This document shows positions 48,575 to 57,335 of a stretch of 64,000 nucleotides of DNA, piece after piece. How positions within the stretch are numbered: the first letter of the stretch is position 1; each line of letters opens with the position of its first letter. This stretch comes from JAAYJR01 sp964563975 (lineage in GTDB: Bacteria; Bacteroidota; Bacteroidia; Bacteroidales; Prolixibacteraceae). Where the stretch lies: NCBI GenBank assembly GCA_964563975.1, contig CAZLZJ010000003.1, positions 20,447 through 84,446 of the forward strand. Direction: 5' to 3'. The translations under genes were made by a program, and so were the position numbers. Below the pieces are notes generated by a model, which ran no database searches, was not told the origin of the DNA, and saw nothing but the letters and a program-made list of their open reading frames with translations.

Positions 48575-48660
48575 AAAGAAAAATCCATTTAGCAATATTC
48601 TGAAAAACGATGGATTTATATGTTTAATTCCGATAAAATGACCTTGATATATATCCTAAA
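48575..48660 (+). pseudogene. Decayed fragment of the 49756 methyltransferase gene
   Basis: Bases 48581-48618 match 49857-49894, inside the intact methyltransferase gene at codons 34-47, at 37 of 38 positions. Similarity continues with small indels through TTTAATTC and GACCTTGAT to about 48660. No usable reading frame remains: the equivalent frame is broken by indels. It is the remnant of a second copy of that gene, separated from the intact one by the FkbM gene, and implies that FkbM entered by an event that duplicated or replaced part of the methyltransferase. Confidence 0.65.
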
Positions 48661-48724
48661 ATAGTTAATAATTAACTCTTCATTATTATTTTTGTTTTTA
48701 TTATTTATTTAATTAAACATAAAA

Positions 48725-49624
48725 ATGAAACAATTTTTTTTTAAAGTTATATACAACAAAAATATAAATAGAATACTCAGAAATATAAATAAAAAAATAA
48801 ATATTTTTAATTCAAAAATAATTGAGATTCCGCCTTCAGGTATTTTAAAAATAAAAACCAAAGAAAATAATGTTCTGAGAATAAAAACAAATCAAACTAA
48901 TTATATTACTCATCTGATTTTTTGGAATGGATATTTAAATTTTGAGTATTCAAAAATTTTTGTGAAGCTGATAAAAAAACTAAATTCTTTTTTTGATGTC
49001 GGAGCAAATATTGGATATTACTCACTTTTGGCAGCACTTGAAAATAAAAAAATTAACATTGTAAGTTTTGAGCCAGCTTCCGGCCCTCTTTTCTATCTAA
49101 AAGAAAATATCAGAATTAATAATTTTAAAAATATAAAAGTTGAATCACTGGCTTTATCGGATTCAAATGATGAAATAACATTTTATGAATCTAAAAATAT
49201 AAAATATAAATATCTTAAACATAGTTTGGGAGGAACCAGCAGTACCCGAAAAAATGAGAAATTATTGAACTTTGTTGTAAATAAAGTGCAAACAATGACT
49301 TTAGATAATTACGTGAAAAAAAATTACGTGAAAAAAATTGATCTTATCAAATTAGACACCGAAGGAACTGAAAATATTATTCTTTCCAAATCTGTAAATA
49401 TTCTTAAAGAGATGAAACCTATTATCATTTGTGAAACTTTGTTCAATAAAATTGAATTGGAATTAGAGTTAATCATGAAATCTTACGGTTACCAGTTTTA
49501 TAATCATATTGGTAATGGATTGGAAAAAGTTGACAGCATTGTAAGACAAAAGGATAACGGAATTAAAAATTGTTTCTTTGTTCATCCTGAAAAATATCAT
49601 TTGATTAAAGAATTTGAAAAATAA
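48725..49624 (+). CDS. FkbM-family methyltransferase
   Basis: A 299-residue SAM-dependent O-methyltransferase of the FkbM type, frequent in O-antigen and capsule clusters. Motifs are FFDVGANIGYYSLLAALE (SAM loop, about residues 90-107), NIVSFEPASGPLFYLKENI, the IDLIKLDTEGTENIIL segment with the conserved Asp, and a C-terminal IICETLFNK strand. The gene is strongly AT-rich (K, N and I codons dominate) against its neighbours at 44-46 kb, suggesting recent acquisition. A 15-base tandem duplication within it makes NYVKK appear twice just before the conserved LDTEG strand. Confidence 0.9.
   Translation: MKQFFFKVIYNKNINRILRNINKKINIFNSKIIEIPPSGILKIKTKENNVLRIKTNQTNYITHLIFWNGYLNFEYSKIFVKLIKKLNSFFDVGANIGYYSLLAALENKKINIVSFEPASGPLFYLKENIRINNFKNIKVESLALSDSNDEITFYESKNIKYKYLKHSLGGTSSTRKNEKLLNFVVNKVQTMTLDNYVKKNYVKKIDLIKLDTEGTENIILSKSVNILKEMKPIIICETLFNKIELELELIMKSYGYQFYNHIGNGLEKVDSIVRQKDNGIKNCFFVHPEKYHLIKEFEK
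49307..49336 (+). repeat. 15-bp tandem duplication inside the FkbM gene
   Basis: The unit AATTACGTGAAAAAA occurs twice, at 49307-49321 and 49322-49336, perfectly in frame. It encodes NYVKKNYVKK immediately before the catalytic IDLIKLDTEG strand. It may be a recent slippage product, since the two copies are identical. Confidence 0.75.
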
Positions 49625-49755
49625 GCTGATTAGATTATTTTTTATTTAATCCATTTCGTCTGAATTTTTTAAATACGTAACAAATTACAGAGTAAACAGT
49701 ATTCTTAAATCAAGGTCAAAAATAAGTGATTTTTAAAAAATAAAAAAACAGTTTT

Positions 49756-50283
49756 ATGTACGAAAAATCTTTCCCACGGCTCAGATATAAAAATACACGA
49801 AATTTTATTTATAAGTTTCTTGACAAAAATGAAAAAATTCTTGATTTGGGTGTTGAAAATCCATTCAGCAATATTCTGAAAAACGATGGATTTACAGTAT
49901 TTAATTCAGGAGAAACCGACCTTGATCTGCAACCTGAAATTGTTAAAAAATTTAATGTTGAAGTTGTTACTGCTCTTGAAATTCTTGAACATCTTGTGTC
50001 ACCGTTTCCTGTTCTACAGAATCTTCCCGGAAAAAAACTGATTGCCACCGTACCTTTACGTTTATGGTTCAGCACTGCTTACCGTAACTTAAACGACCAA
50101 CGCGACCAGCACTTTCATGAGTTTGAAGAGTGGCAGTTCGACTGGCTTTTGGAAAAAAGCGGCTGGAAAATTATTTATAAGGAAAAGTGGAAGGCCCCCG
50201 TAAAAACTATTGGTTTCAGGCCAATATTTAGAATTTTTACAGATAGATATTATGCTGTTTATGCGGAACGTGTCAAAACCTGA
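49756..50283 (+). CDS. Class I SAM-dependent methyltransferase-like protein
   Basis: The 175-residue protein has a compact Rossmann-like core: ILDLGVENPFSNILKNDGF (a degenerate motif I, with ENPFS in place of the glycine-rich loop), VVTALEILEHLVSPFPVLQ (motif of EHL-type methyltransferases), and KLIATVPLRLWF. A region rich in H and D, RDQHFHEFEEWQFDWLLEKS, follows. It may methylate a sugar of the glycan; the poor motif I leaves activity uncertain. Its 3' end overlaps the convergent flippase gene by 11 bases. A remnant of the same gene lies at 48575-48660. Confidence 0.82.
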   Translation: MYEKSFPRLRYKNTRNFIYKFLDKNEKILDLGVENPFSNILKNDGFTVFNSGETDLDLQPEIVKKFNVEVVTALEILEHLVSPFPVLQNLPGKKLIATVPLRLWFSTAYRNLNDQRDQHFHEFEEWQFDWLLEKSGWKIIYKEKWKAPVKTIGFRPIFRIFTDRYYAVYAERVKT

Positions 50284-51751
50284 AAATTAAACTTTTAATT
50301 TCACGCAGCAAATTATTCGCATCTTCAGATATATTCAGCCACAGGGTCAGAACTGCAAATATTACTGCAAACAGCGAACTTCTTATTAATAAATCGGGAA
50401 TGAGTGATAATGACGGAATTATACTGGCAAAAGCTGCCGAAACAATAAAAACAAATAGAGAAAGCAACATCTTCAGCGAAAACGGCTGCATATTGTATTT
50501 CCATTTCAAAAAATAAAACCTTATTAAATTATTTACTGCAAACGAAATGGCGATTGCAACAGCAGCACCGGTAATTCCCCAAACCGGCACCAAAAGTATA
50601 ATGGCCGGAACTACAAGTAAAATTTGGATTATTAAGAAATATAGAGATACTTTATAATGATTTGAATAAGCTATGATGTGCGCATTTGCCCCTGTTGCCA
50701 TATCAATCAGGTAACCCAGTCCGATAAAGAAGATTACCCATTTGGCACCGGCATATTCAGGTCCCAGAATTATAAGTATATTTTCAATATTTATCCAAAG
50801 CCCCCCAAACAAAAAAGCTCCTATAATAAACTGATTAATACAGCTTTTCTTATAAATTTCATTAATGTAGTCAACATCATCTCTCTTCCAGGCATCGGCA
50901 ATCAAAGTTCCGGTTATGCGCAAAAGAGGCCGCGAAGGAATAATAACCAACGTTCCAAAAAAGAAAGCAATGGTATATACACCGGTGGCACTTAATCCCA
51001 ACAGCTGATTTACCATAATCTTATCAATATTAAATATAATACTGCCGCTAAGTCCGGTAAAAATGCTATATACAGCAACACTAATCATCTCTTTTCGTAA
51101 TTCTGAACTTATAAAGCCTCGTTTCGGTTTCAAGTTAAACTCACCTTTTATAAAAAGATAAACAGATAAAACAACCGTTTTAGCCAAAACGGCAACAGTA
51201 TATGCAATAACAAGCTGATGTAAACTGAAAATTTTAAAAACAAATAGAAGAGTAACGGTAAAGATTAATACTCGTTGTAAAAATTCCTGAAGAAAAATAC
51301 CAAAAACAACATTGTATAGCAATTTATTATAAGTATCAAGCTGTACAAAAAAAAGTGCAAAGAGCGTAAGCGGAATTAGTAAATTAATATAATCTGCAAA
51401 CATTTTTGATTTTTCCAGATTACTTTCTACCAAATATGGTTTGAAAAACCAAAAAAATATCAAAAAAATCATAAAACCAATAATTATCACCATAAAGGCA
51501 ATAAATAAAAAACCATTATGTCCTTTCCCGGGATTACGAAAATATGGAAAAAGACGGGCAGTAACACCATTAAAACCTAATGATGAAAATTGTGCAAAAA
51601 GTACCGACCATGATATAAGCAATCCAAATAGCCCTATGGTATCAGTAGTTAAATAGTTTGGAAAAAGATAAGCAGTCGTTATAAATCCAACTCCTACACC
51701 CAGATAAGACCAAATGCTGCCCTTTATGCTTTGTTTAATGATTATCCCCAT
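50273..51751 (-). CDS. Wzx-type oligosaccharide flippase
   Basis: A 492-residue integral membrane protein of the MOP/polysaccharide-export superfamily with about 12-14 helices, expected to flip lipid-linked glycan repeat units across the inner membrane. The N-terminal GSIWSYLGVGVGFITTAYLF, the NIDKIMVNQLLGLSATGVYTIAFF segment and the PVWGITGAAVAIAISFAVNN segment (each quoted within 20-24 residues, truncated) are family marks. It is on the minus strand against its neighbours, with its start at 51751 facing the insertion scar at 51802. It converges with the methyltransferase gene. Confidence 0.9.
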   Translation of the reverse strand: MGIIIKQSIKGSIWSYLGVGVGFITTAYLFPNYLTTDTIGLFGLLISWSVLFAQFSSLGFNGVTARLFPYFRNPGKGHNGFLFIAFMVIIIGFMIFLIFFWFFKPYLVESNLEKSKMFADYINLLIPLTLFALFFVQLDTYNKLLYNVVFGIFLQEFLQRVLIFTVTLLFVFKIFSLHQLVIAYTVAVLAKTVVLSVYLFIKGEFNLKPKRGFISSELRKEMISVAVYSIFTGLSGSIIFNIDKIMVNQLLGLSATGVYTIAFFFGTLVIIPSRPLLRITGTLIADAWKRDDVDYINEIYKKSCINQFIIGAFLFGGLWINIENILIILGPEYAGAKWVIFFIGLGYLIDMATGANAHIIAYSNHYKVSLYFLIIQILLVVPAIILLVPVWGITGAAVAIAISFAVNNLIRFYFLKWKYNMQPFSLKMLLSLFVFIVSAAFASIIPSLSLIPDLLIRSSLFAVIFAVLTLWLNISEDANNLLREIKSLIFRF

Positions 51752-51859
51752 TTATGATGCAAAAATATTTTTAATCTCTATTTTTGTTAGAAATTCAAAT
51801 TACCATGACAAAGATAACCGGCATACGCAATATTTTAATAAATATGGGGATAATCATTA
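51736..51859. repeat. Inverted repeat linking flippase start to the duplicated fragment
   Basis: TAATGATTATCCCCAT at 51736-51751 (the first codons of the flippase on the minus strand) is the exact reverse complement of ATGGGGATAATCATTA at 51844-51859, the right end of the duplicated YfhO fragment. The arms are 16 bases with a 92-base loop. The first 12 bases are shared with the YfhO gene; the last four match only the flippase start. Confidence 0.6.
51802..51855 (+). repeat. 54-bp direct repeat, copy 1 (displaced 5' end of the YfhO gene)
   Basis: Identical, base for base, to 53495-53548, which contains the start codon and first 17 codons of the YfhO-type gene. Copy 1 carries an ATG at 51805 that opens a 39-codon reading frame (to 51924) overlapping the next gene, so it is a displaced gene fragment rather than a functional gene. 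The flanking bases differ on both sides. Confidence 0.9.
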
Positions 51860-51883
51860 TCCAATATTCTAAACAGTTCAGTA

Positions 51884-53371
51884 ATGATCAAAAATCAATT
51901 TATTTTAACAAACATAAACTATAACCAAAATGAACTAAAAAAAAATAAAGTAAATTTTGGCTCCTATGCTTTTTATTACCACAATAATATTTCCATTGTT
52001 ATAACCGAAAACGATACAGTAAAGATATTAGTTGCCGGTTGTTTATTTGATCATGAAAACATTTTTTGGGATAACTCGGATATTGTTAATTCATGGTTTA
52101 AAGATAACAAAATAGATTTTCTTGCAATTTTAAAAAAAACTTATAAATACAGTGGTAACTTTTTGGTTTTTTATTTCAATAAGAGTAACGATAATCTTAA
52201 AATATTTAATGATGCAGCCGGCCAATATGAATTATATTATACAATTAATGGTCATGGGGCAACAATTGCCAGTTCTAACCATAAATTAATTTCAGAGCTA
52301 ACACCACTTATTGAAGATAAAAAGCCAGAAACAATTGAGTTTTTTAAGTCTGAAGCATTTAAACTTAAAAAAGCATTTATTTTAGAAGACACTAATTATA
52401 TAAATCTCAAACGCTTAATCCCAAACCATTACCTTGATGTGAACCAAGGTAAATCCATTCGTTTTTTTCCAAATGAAAAAGTAAAAAAAACAACTTTAAA
52501 TGAGGCAAGTCTTAAAGGGTCGAAAATGATAAAAGGATTCCTCCATGCTGCTGCTTACAGAAAAAAATTATTGATACCGGTTACATCCGGTTGGGACAGT
52601 AGATTATTGTTAGCAGCATCAAAAGAGATCTCAGATAAAGTAGTATATCACTTATTTTTTAACAAAAGAGAAAATCCACTCTATGATAAAAACATCCCTA
52701 TTAAATTATTTAATAAGTTAAATCTCCCATTTATTATTGTGTATAACAACATTATTTCTAATCAAGATATTAGCAAAAAAGTTAAAGATTACACTTTATT
52801 TCCAACATGCTCTGTTTATAGAAATATTAAAAATTTTTACAGCAAATTTCCCGGGTTTCTTGGCTTAAATGGTAATATAAGTGAAATTGTCAGACTGCAA
52901 TTCGATGAAATAATGAATTTAAATCCAAAAAAAATTGCATTTATCGAAAAATATCCATTTTTAGATTATTCATTGAAGAGATATTCAAATTGGTTTGAAA
53001 AAAATAATGATTTATTTAAAAAATATGGTTATCGCTCCCTGGATATGTTATACTGGGAAGAAAATTGTGGAAGCTGGATTTCAAAGCAAAAATCCGAAAG
53101 CCGGTTAATGGGAGTTGAAATATATTCACCATTTAATTCAAGAGAATTTTTATTAACTATTTACGGACTTCCCAAAAAATATCGAAAAAAACAGAATCCG
53201 ATCATTTATTATAAGATGATTAAAAAATTATGGCCGGAAGTAATGGCTTATCCCGTAAATCCAGGTTTAAAAAAAATTGCAATAAGAATTACGCAATGCT
53301 TGGGTATTTTTGCAATATTTAGAAATTTAAAATTGCATTATAACCTTTTTAAAGGAAGAAACAAATGGTGA
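51884..53371 (+). CDS. Asparagine-synthase-like amidotransferase/ligase protein
   Basis: The 495-residue protein has the asparagine synthetase B layout: an N-terminal Ntn-like region that lacks the catalytic Cys2 (it begins MIKNQ), with IFNDAAGQYELYYT at the end of that domain, and a C-terminal ATP-pyrophosphatase domain with the loop PVTSGWDSRLLLAAS in place of SGGLDS, near residues 230-245. Homologues in glycan loci are thought to amidate uronic acids or form amides with ammonia rather than glutamine. The gene is AT-rich and flanked by the 54-bp direct repeat, marking it as inserted. Confidence 0.85.
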   Translation: MIKNQFILTNINYNQNELKKNKVNFGSYAFYYHNNISIVITENDTVKILVAGCLFDHENIFWDNSDIVNSWFKDNKIDFLAILKKTYKYSGNFLVFYFNKSNDNLKIFNDAAGQYELYYTINGHGATIASSNHKLISELTPLIEDKKPETIEFFKSEAFKLKKAFILEDTNYINLKRLIPNHYLDVNQGKSIRFFPNEKVKKTTLNEASLKGSKMIKGFLHAAAYRKKLLIPVTSGWDSRLLLAASKEISDKVVYHLFFNKRENPLYDKNIPIKLFNKLNLPFIIVYNNIISNQDISKKVKDYTLFPTCSVYRNIKNFYSKFPGFLGLNGNISEIVRLQFDEIMNLNPKKIAFIEKYPFLDYSLKRYSNWFEKNNDLFKKYGYRSLDMLYWEENCGSWISKQKSESRLMGVEIYSPFNSREFLLTIYGLPKKYRKKQNPIIYYKMIKKLWPEVMAYPVNPGLKKIAIRITQCLGIFAIFRNLKLHYNLFKGRNKW

Positions 53372-53494
53372 AATTAATTCCAAATTTAAAAACCGATTTC
53401 TTTGTTATTGAAAAATAAGAATTAACTCTTGGTAGCGGAAAAAGAAAGATAAATATATATTGTTGTTTTACTCTTTAATTTAAAAACATAACAA

Positions 53495-53548
53495 ACCATG
53501 ACAAAGATAACCGGCATACGCAATATTTTAATAAATATGGGGATAATC
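53495..53548 (+). repeat. 54-bp direct repeat, copy 2 (native 5' end of the YfhO gene)
   Basis: Native copy of the repeat whose displaced twin is at 51802-51855. It spans the three bases before the ATG at 53498 and codons 1-17 of the membrane protein gene. The perfect match implies a recent duplication. Confidence 0.9.
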
Positions 53549-55981
53549 CTGTTTTTTATTGTTCTTGCTTATGGATATTTATTTCCCCTCTTAGAAGGTA
53601 AAGTACTTCAAATGCCTGATATTGAGCATTGGAAGGGTATGTCTAAAGAGCTTATAGATTATAGAAACAAGACCGGGAAAGAGGCTATATGGACAAACAG
53701 CATGTTCGGTGGAATGCCCGGCTATATGATCTCTGTCCGCTATCCGGGCAATCTGACCGGTTTCATTAATGAAAATATGAGAAAAATATTCTCAACAGCG
53801 GTCTTTATAATATTGTATTTAACAGGCTTTTATATCCTCCTGTCAAGTTTAAAAATCAAACGGTGGCTTAGTGTTGCCGGTGCCGTAGCATTTTCATTTT
53901 CATCATACTTCATTATTATCCTCGTGGCAGGGCATATGACTAAAGCAAATGCAATAGCCTTCCTGCCACCAATGATAGCCGGTATTCTGATGACGTTCAG
54001 AAAAAAATATCTTGCAGGAGCTATTTTGTTTACAATATTTTTTTCTCTTGAACTGCTGGCAGGGCATTTACAAATTACATATTACGGATTTATTTTAATT
54101 GTCCTGTTAGGATTAACCCAATTTATATTTGCAATAAAAGAAAAAACTCTTCCTCAATTTTTTAAAGCTCTTATTTTTCTTGTTGCAGGTGCAATTATTG
54201 GCATAGGCATGAATTTTTCCAGATTGTATACCTCATGGGAATATTCAAAAGAGACAATCCGCGGTCCGTCTGAACTAACCTTTGATAATGAAAATAAAAC
54301 AAGCGGACTTGATAAAGACTATGTAGTGCAATGGAGTTATGGGATTGATGAAACTCTTACTCTTTTAATACCTAACTTCAAAGGAGGAGGAAGCCAGATC
54401 AATCCGGGTGTTAATTCCGAAAGCTACCGGTCAATGAGAGAAAAAGGAGTGCAAAATCCAAACCAGACCATTCGCGCTGTCAGTATGTATCACGGAGATC
54501 AGCCCGGTACCTCCGGGCCGGTATATATTGGGGCAATTGTTATATTTCTTTTCATTCTTGGTTTATTTATTGTAAAAGGACCTTTCAAATGGTGGTTATT
54601 ATCTGCTACAATTATTTCAATTGTTTTATCCTGGGGGGGCAATATAATGTGGCTGACAAGTTTTTTATTAGATTATTTGCCATTCTATAACAAATTCCGT
54701 GCTCCGAGCATGACTCTTGTAATTGCAGAATTTACAATGCCTCTGCTTGGTTTTATTGCCCTAAATGACATCATTTCAAATAAGATTGATAAAAAAATTT
54801 GGATCAATGGCCTAAAATGGTCTGTAATTATCACAGCAGGGTTGTCTCTTCTGATTGCAATAATGCCGGGAATAGCAGGAAATTTTACAAATGCAGCTGA
54901 TATCATGAGATACCCGGACTGGCTTATGGATAGTGTAATTTCAGACAGGAAAGCTATGCTCCGGTCAGATGCATTTCGCTCGTTTATTTTTATAACCCTT
55001 GCGGCAGGAGCTATCTGGCTGTGGAATATTAAAAAAATAAAAACAACACCATTGATATTTATTATTGGAATTCTAATTCTAACCGATCTATGGACAGTTG
55101 ATAAGCGGTATCTTAACAATGAACATTTTATCCCAAAAAGGCAAGCTGAAAATCCATTCCCCAAGATGGCTGCCGATGAAGCCATCCTGAAAGATAAGGA
55201 GCTTTACTACCGGGTTCTTCCCCTTCAAAATCCCTTCCAGGATGCACGAACATCATATTATCATAAAAATGTGGGAGGCTACCATGCAGCAAAATTAAGA
55301 AGATACCAGGAGTTTATCGACTATCATCTGCAACCTGAAATGCAACAACTGATAGAAGGCCTTCAAAACCGGAATTTATCAGATTCACTGCTTCAAAAAT
55401 TAAAAGCCATCAATATGATGAATACAAAATATATTATCTATGATCCTGATCAGGCTCCATTAATAAATCCTTATCCGATGGGTAATGCATGGTTGGTAAA
55501 TAGTTACAAAATTGTTGATAATGCCAATGAGGAAATTAAAGCTCTGAAAGATACAGATCCTTCTATAACCGCAATTATCGATAAAAGATTTAAAAATATA
55601 GTAGATGGGAAGCAGTTTTCAAATGACCCTACAGCCTCTGTTAATCTGATTGACTACAAGCCCGATTATCTGAAATATATTTCAAATACAGCTTCTGAAC
55701 AACTTGCCGTATTTTCTGAAATCTATTATAACAAAGGCTGGATAGCATACATAAATGGTAAAGAAGTGCCTCATTTCAGGGTAAACTATACTCTTAGATC
55801 GCTGATAGTGCCTCCCGGCGAAAACAGAATCGAATTTAAATTTAAACCTGTATCATATTATACAGGAAATAAGATTTCTTTAGTCAGCTCATTTCTGCTC
55901 ATTTTGGCAATAACAGGTTATTTATTCTCAGAAATTAAAAAAAAATTAAATACTCAAAAAATAAAAACCTCAGGTGAATGA
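53498..55981 (+). CDS. YfhO-family integral membrane protein
   Basis: An 827-residue protein with about 13 membrane helices and large extracytoplasmic parts, matching the YfhO (GT-C-like) family whose members transfer sugars from lipid carriers (for example YfhO/CsbB in lipoteichoic acid glycosylation). The N-terminal helix is followed by a loop with PDIEHWKGMSKELIDYR and FGGMPGYMISVRYPG, the central helix-rich part, and a C-terminal extracytoplasmic domain ending in a helix near ILAITGYLFSEIKKK. As the last gene of the glycan locus it likely adds a side-chain sugar. The stop overlaps the next ATG by 4 bases. Confidence 0.88.
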   Translation: MTKITGIRNILINMGIILFFIVLAYGYLFPLLEGKVLQMPDIEHWKGMSKELIDYRNKTGKEAIWTNSMFGGMPGYMISVRYPGNLTGFINENMRKIFSTAVFIILYLTGFYILLSSLKIKRWLSVAGAVAFSFSSYFIIILVAGHMTKANAIAFLPPMIAGILMTFRKKYLAGAILFTIFFSLELLAGHLQITYYGFILIVLLGLTQFIFAIKEKTLPQFFKALIFLVAGAIIGIGMNFSRLYTSWEYSKETIRGPSELTFDNENKTSGLDKDYVVQWSYGIDETLTLLIPNFKGGGSQINPGVNSESYRSMREKGVQNPNQTIRAVSMYHGDQPGTSGPVYIGAIVIFLFILGLFIVKGPFKWWLLSATIISIVLSWGGNIMWLTSFLLDYLPFYNKFRAPSMTLVIAEFTMPLLGFIALNDIISNKIDKKIWINGLKWSVIITAGLSLLIAIMPGIAGNFTNAADIMRYPDWLMDSVISDRKAMLRSDAFRSFIFITLAAGAIWLWNIKKIKTTPLIFIIGILILTDLWTVDKRYLNNEHFIPKRQAENPFPKMAADEAILKDKELYYRVLPLQNPFQDARTSYYHKNVGGYHAAKLRRYQEFIDYHLQPEMQQLIEGLQNRNLSDSLLQKLKAINMMNTKYIIYDPDQAPLINPYPMGNAWLVNSYKIVDNANEEIKALKDTDPSITAIIDKRFKNIVDGKQFSNDPTASVNLIDYKPDYLKYISNTASEQLAVFSEIYYNKGWIAYINGKEVPHFRVNYTLRSLIVPPGENRIEFKFKPVSYYTGNKISLVSSFLLILAITGYLFSEIKKKLNTQKIKTSGE

Positions 55982-56514
55982 ACAATTCCAGATTAACATC
56001 AGAGTTTTTCATAAACGATGTGCTAAAGGTAGCTCCCGGGTTATTAGGAAAATTTCTTGTCAGAAAATTCAGTGACGGAAATATTAAGCGGTATATCATC
56101 TCTGAAGTAGAGGCATATAGTGGTGATGGTGATCTTGCCTGTCATTCGAGCAAAGGAAAAACGCCCCGTACCGAGGTTTTGTTTCGTGAAGGAGGGGTAT
56201 TGTATGTTTACTTGGTTTATGGAATACATTGGCTGCTAAATATTGTTACAGGCAAAGAGGATGATGCATCAGGAGTTTTAATACGTGGAGTTATCGGGGT
56301 TCCCGGGCCGGGGAGGGTTGGCAAATTATTGCAGCTGGACAAATCGTTCTATGGCGAAGAGCTCTCAACCTCAAACCGTATATGGGTTGAAAATAATGAT
56401 ATTCAAGTTACTTATCGCACTGCCCCCAGAATTGGTATTGACTACGCAGGAGAACCGTGGATAAGCAAGCAATGGAGATTTTTTATTGACAAATCTCCCA
56501 TCCCCGGTCTTTAA
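55978..56514 (+). CDS. DNA-3-methyladenine glycosylase (AAG/MPG family)
   Basis: Monofunctional base-excision repair enzyme that flips out alkylated purines and cuts the N-glycosidic bond. The 178-residue protein shows the family sequence ISEVEAYSGDGDLACHSSKG with catalytic Glu45, KTPRTEVLF, GVLYVYLVYGIHWLLNIV and the C-terminal APRIGIDYAGEPWISKQWRF. Length and motifs agree with bacterial AAG. It overlaps the YfhO gene by 4 bases (ATGA) and so is probably co-transcribed with the glycan locus by chance of position rather than function. Confidence 0.93.
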   Translation: MNNSRLTSEFFINDVLKVAPGLLGKFLVRKFSDGNIKRYIISEVEAYSGDGDLACHSSKGKTPRTEVLFREGGVLYVYLVYGIHWLLNIVTGKEDDASGVLIRGVIGVPGPGRVGKLLQLDKSFYGEELSTSNRIWVENNDIQVTYRTAPRIGIDYAGEPWISKQWRFFIDKSPIPGL

Positions 56515-56561
56515 CTTTCTCCGCTTTGAAAGCACCCGGATGGTGTAAAAGTACTTTATGA

Positions 56562-57320
56562 TTAAAGCTTATTAAGTGTATTGCAGATATTGAAGCATGC
56601 ATCATAAAATATACCGGTATCAACCTGATATGCCAAATATATTAATCCGAGATCTTTCCATCTCTTATAATCTTCGGGCGTTTCTACAAATGTCCCTACA
56701 GATTTATTTTTGACTGACGATTTAGCTATTACTCTTTTCATGGCCTCTATAACTTTAGGGTGATTAATTTGTCCGGGTACTCCCAATGACTGTGAAAGAT
56801 CGTATGGCCCTAAAAAAATAATGTCAATACCATCAACTTCAATGATCTCCTCAAAATTTTCAATTCCTGTTTTTCCTTCAATGTGGACTATTACCAAATT
56901 TTGCTTATTTGATTGCTCAAAATATTCACCCTTACCTATTGATGAATAACCTGCAGCCCTTACAAATCGACACACCCCTCTGTTCCCTTCGGGAGAAAAT
57001 TTTGCAGCATCAACAACCTTTAATGCATCCGGTCTGCTGTTTACCTGAGGAACCTGCACCCCCCGAGCCCCAATATCAAGAGCTTTTGATATCATCGATT
57101 CACTGTTTTCGCCCACCCTTATTACCGGAGTAAGATTATGGATAACAGCAGCCCTGACCAGATTTTGAGCTGTCTCAAAGGAATTTGGTCCATGCTCAAG
57201 ATCAATTATTACAAAATCAAAGCCTGCAAGCCCGATACATTCAATCATTGCAGGATCAGAGCATTTCGAAAAAGTGCCTGTGGAACAGATATTTTTTTTA
57301 AATTTATTCAGTAGCCTCAT
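56562..57320 (-). CDS. HpcH/HpaI-family class II aldolase (2-keto-3-deoxy-L-rhamnonate aldolase-like)
   Basis: Metal-dependent aldolase, 252 residues, with FDFVIIDLEHGPNSFETAQN near residue 34, GARGVQVPQVNS, VHIEGKTGIENF carrying the metal-binding Glu and IIFLGPYDLSQSLG carrying the Asp. RhmA/YfaU in this family cleaves 2-keto-3-deoxy-L-rhamnonate to pyruvate and L-lactaldehyde. It is the last gene of the carbohydrate cluster, 15 bases after the alpha-L-rhamnosidase gene, which supports a rhamnose role by context. HpaI or GarL substrates remain possible. Confidence 0.85.
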   Translation of the reverse strand: MRLLNKFKKNICSTGTFSKCSDPAMIECIGLAGFDFVIIDLEHGPNSFETAQNLVRAAVIHNLTPVIRVGENSESMISKALDIGARGVQVPQVNSRPDALKVVDAAKFSPEGNRGVCRFVRAAGYSSIGKGEYFEQSNKQNLVIVHIEGKTGIENFEEIIEVDGIDIIFLGPYDLSQSLGVPGQINHPKVIEAMKRVIAKSSVKNKSVGTFVETPEDYKRWKDLGLIYLAYQVDTGIFYDACFNICNTLNKL

Positions 57321-57335
57321 TATATATTACAAGAA

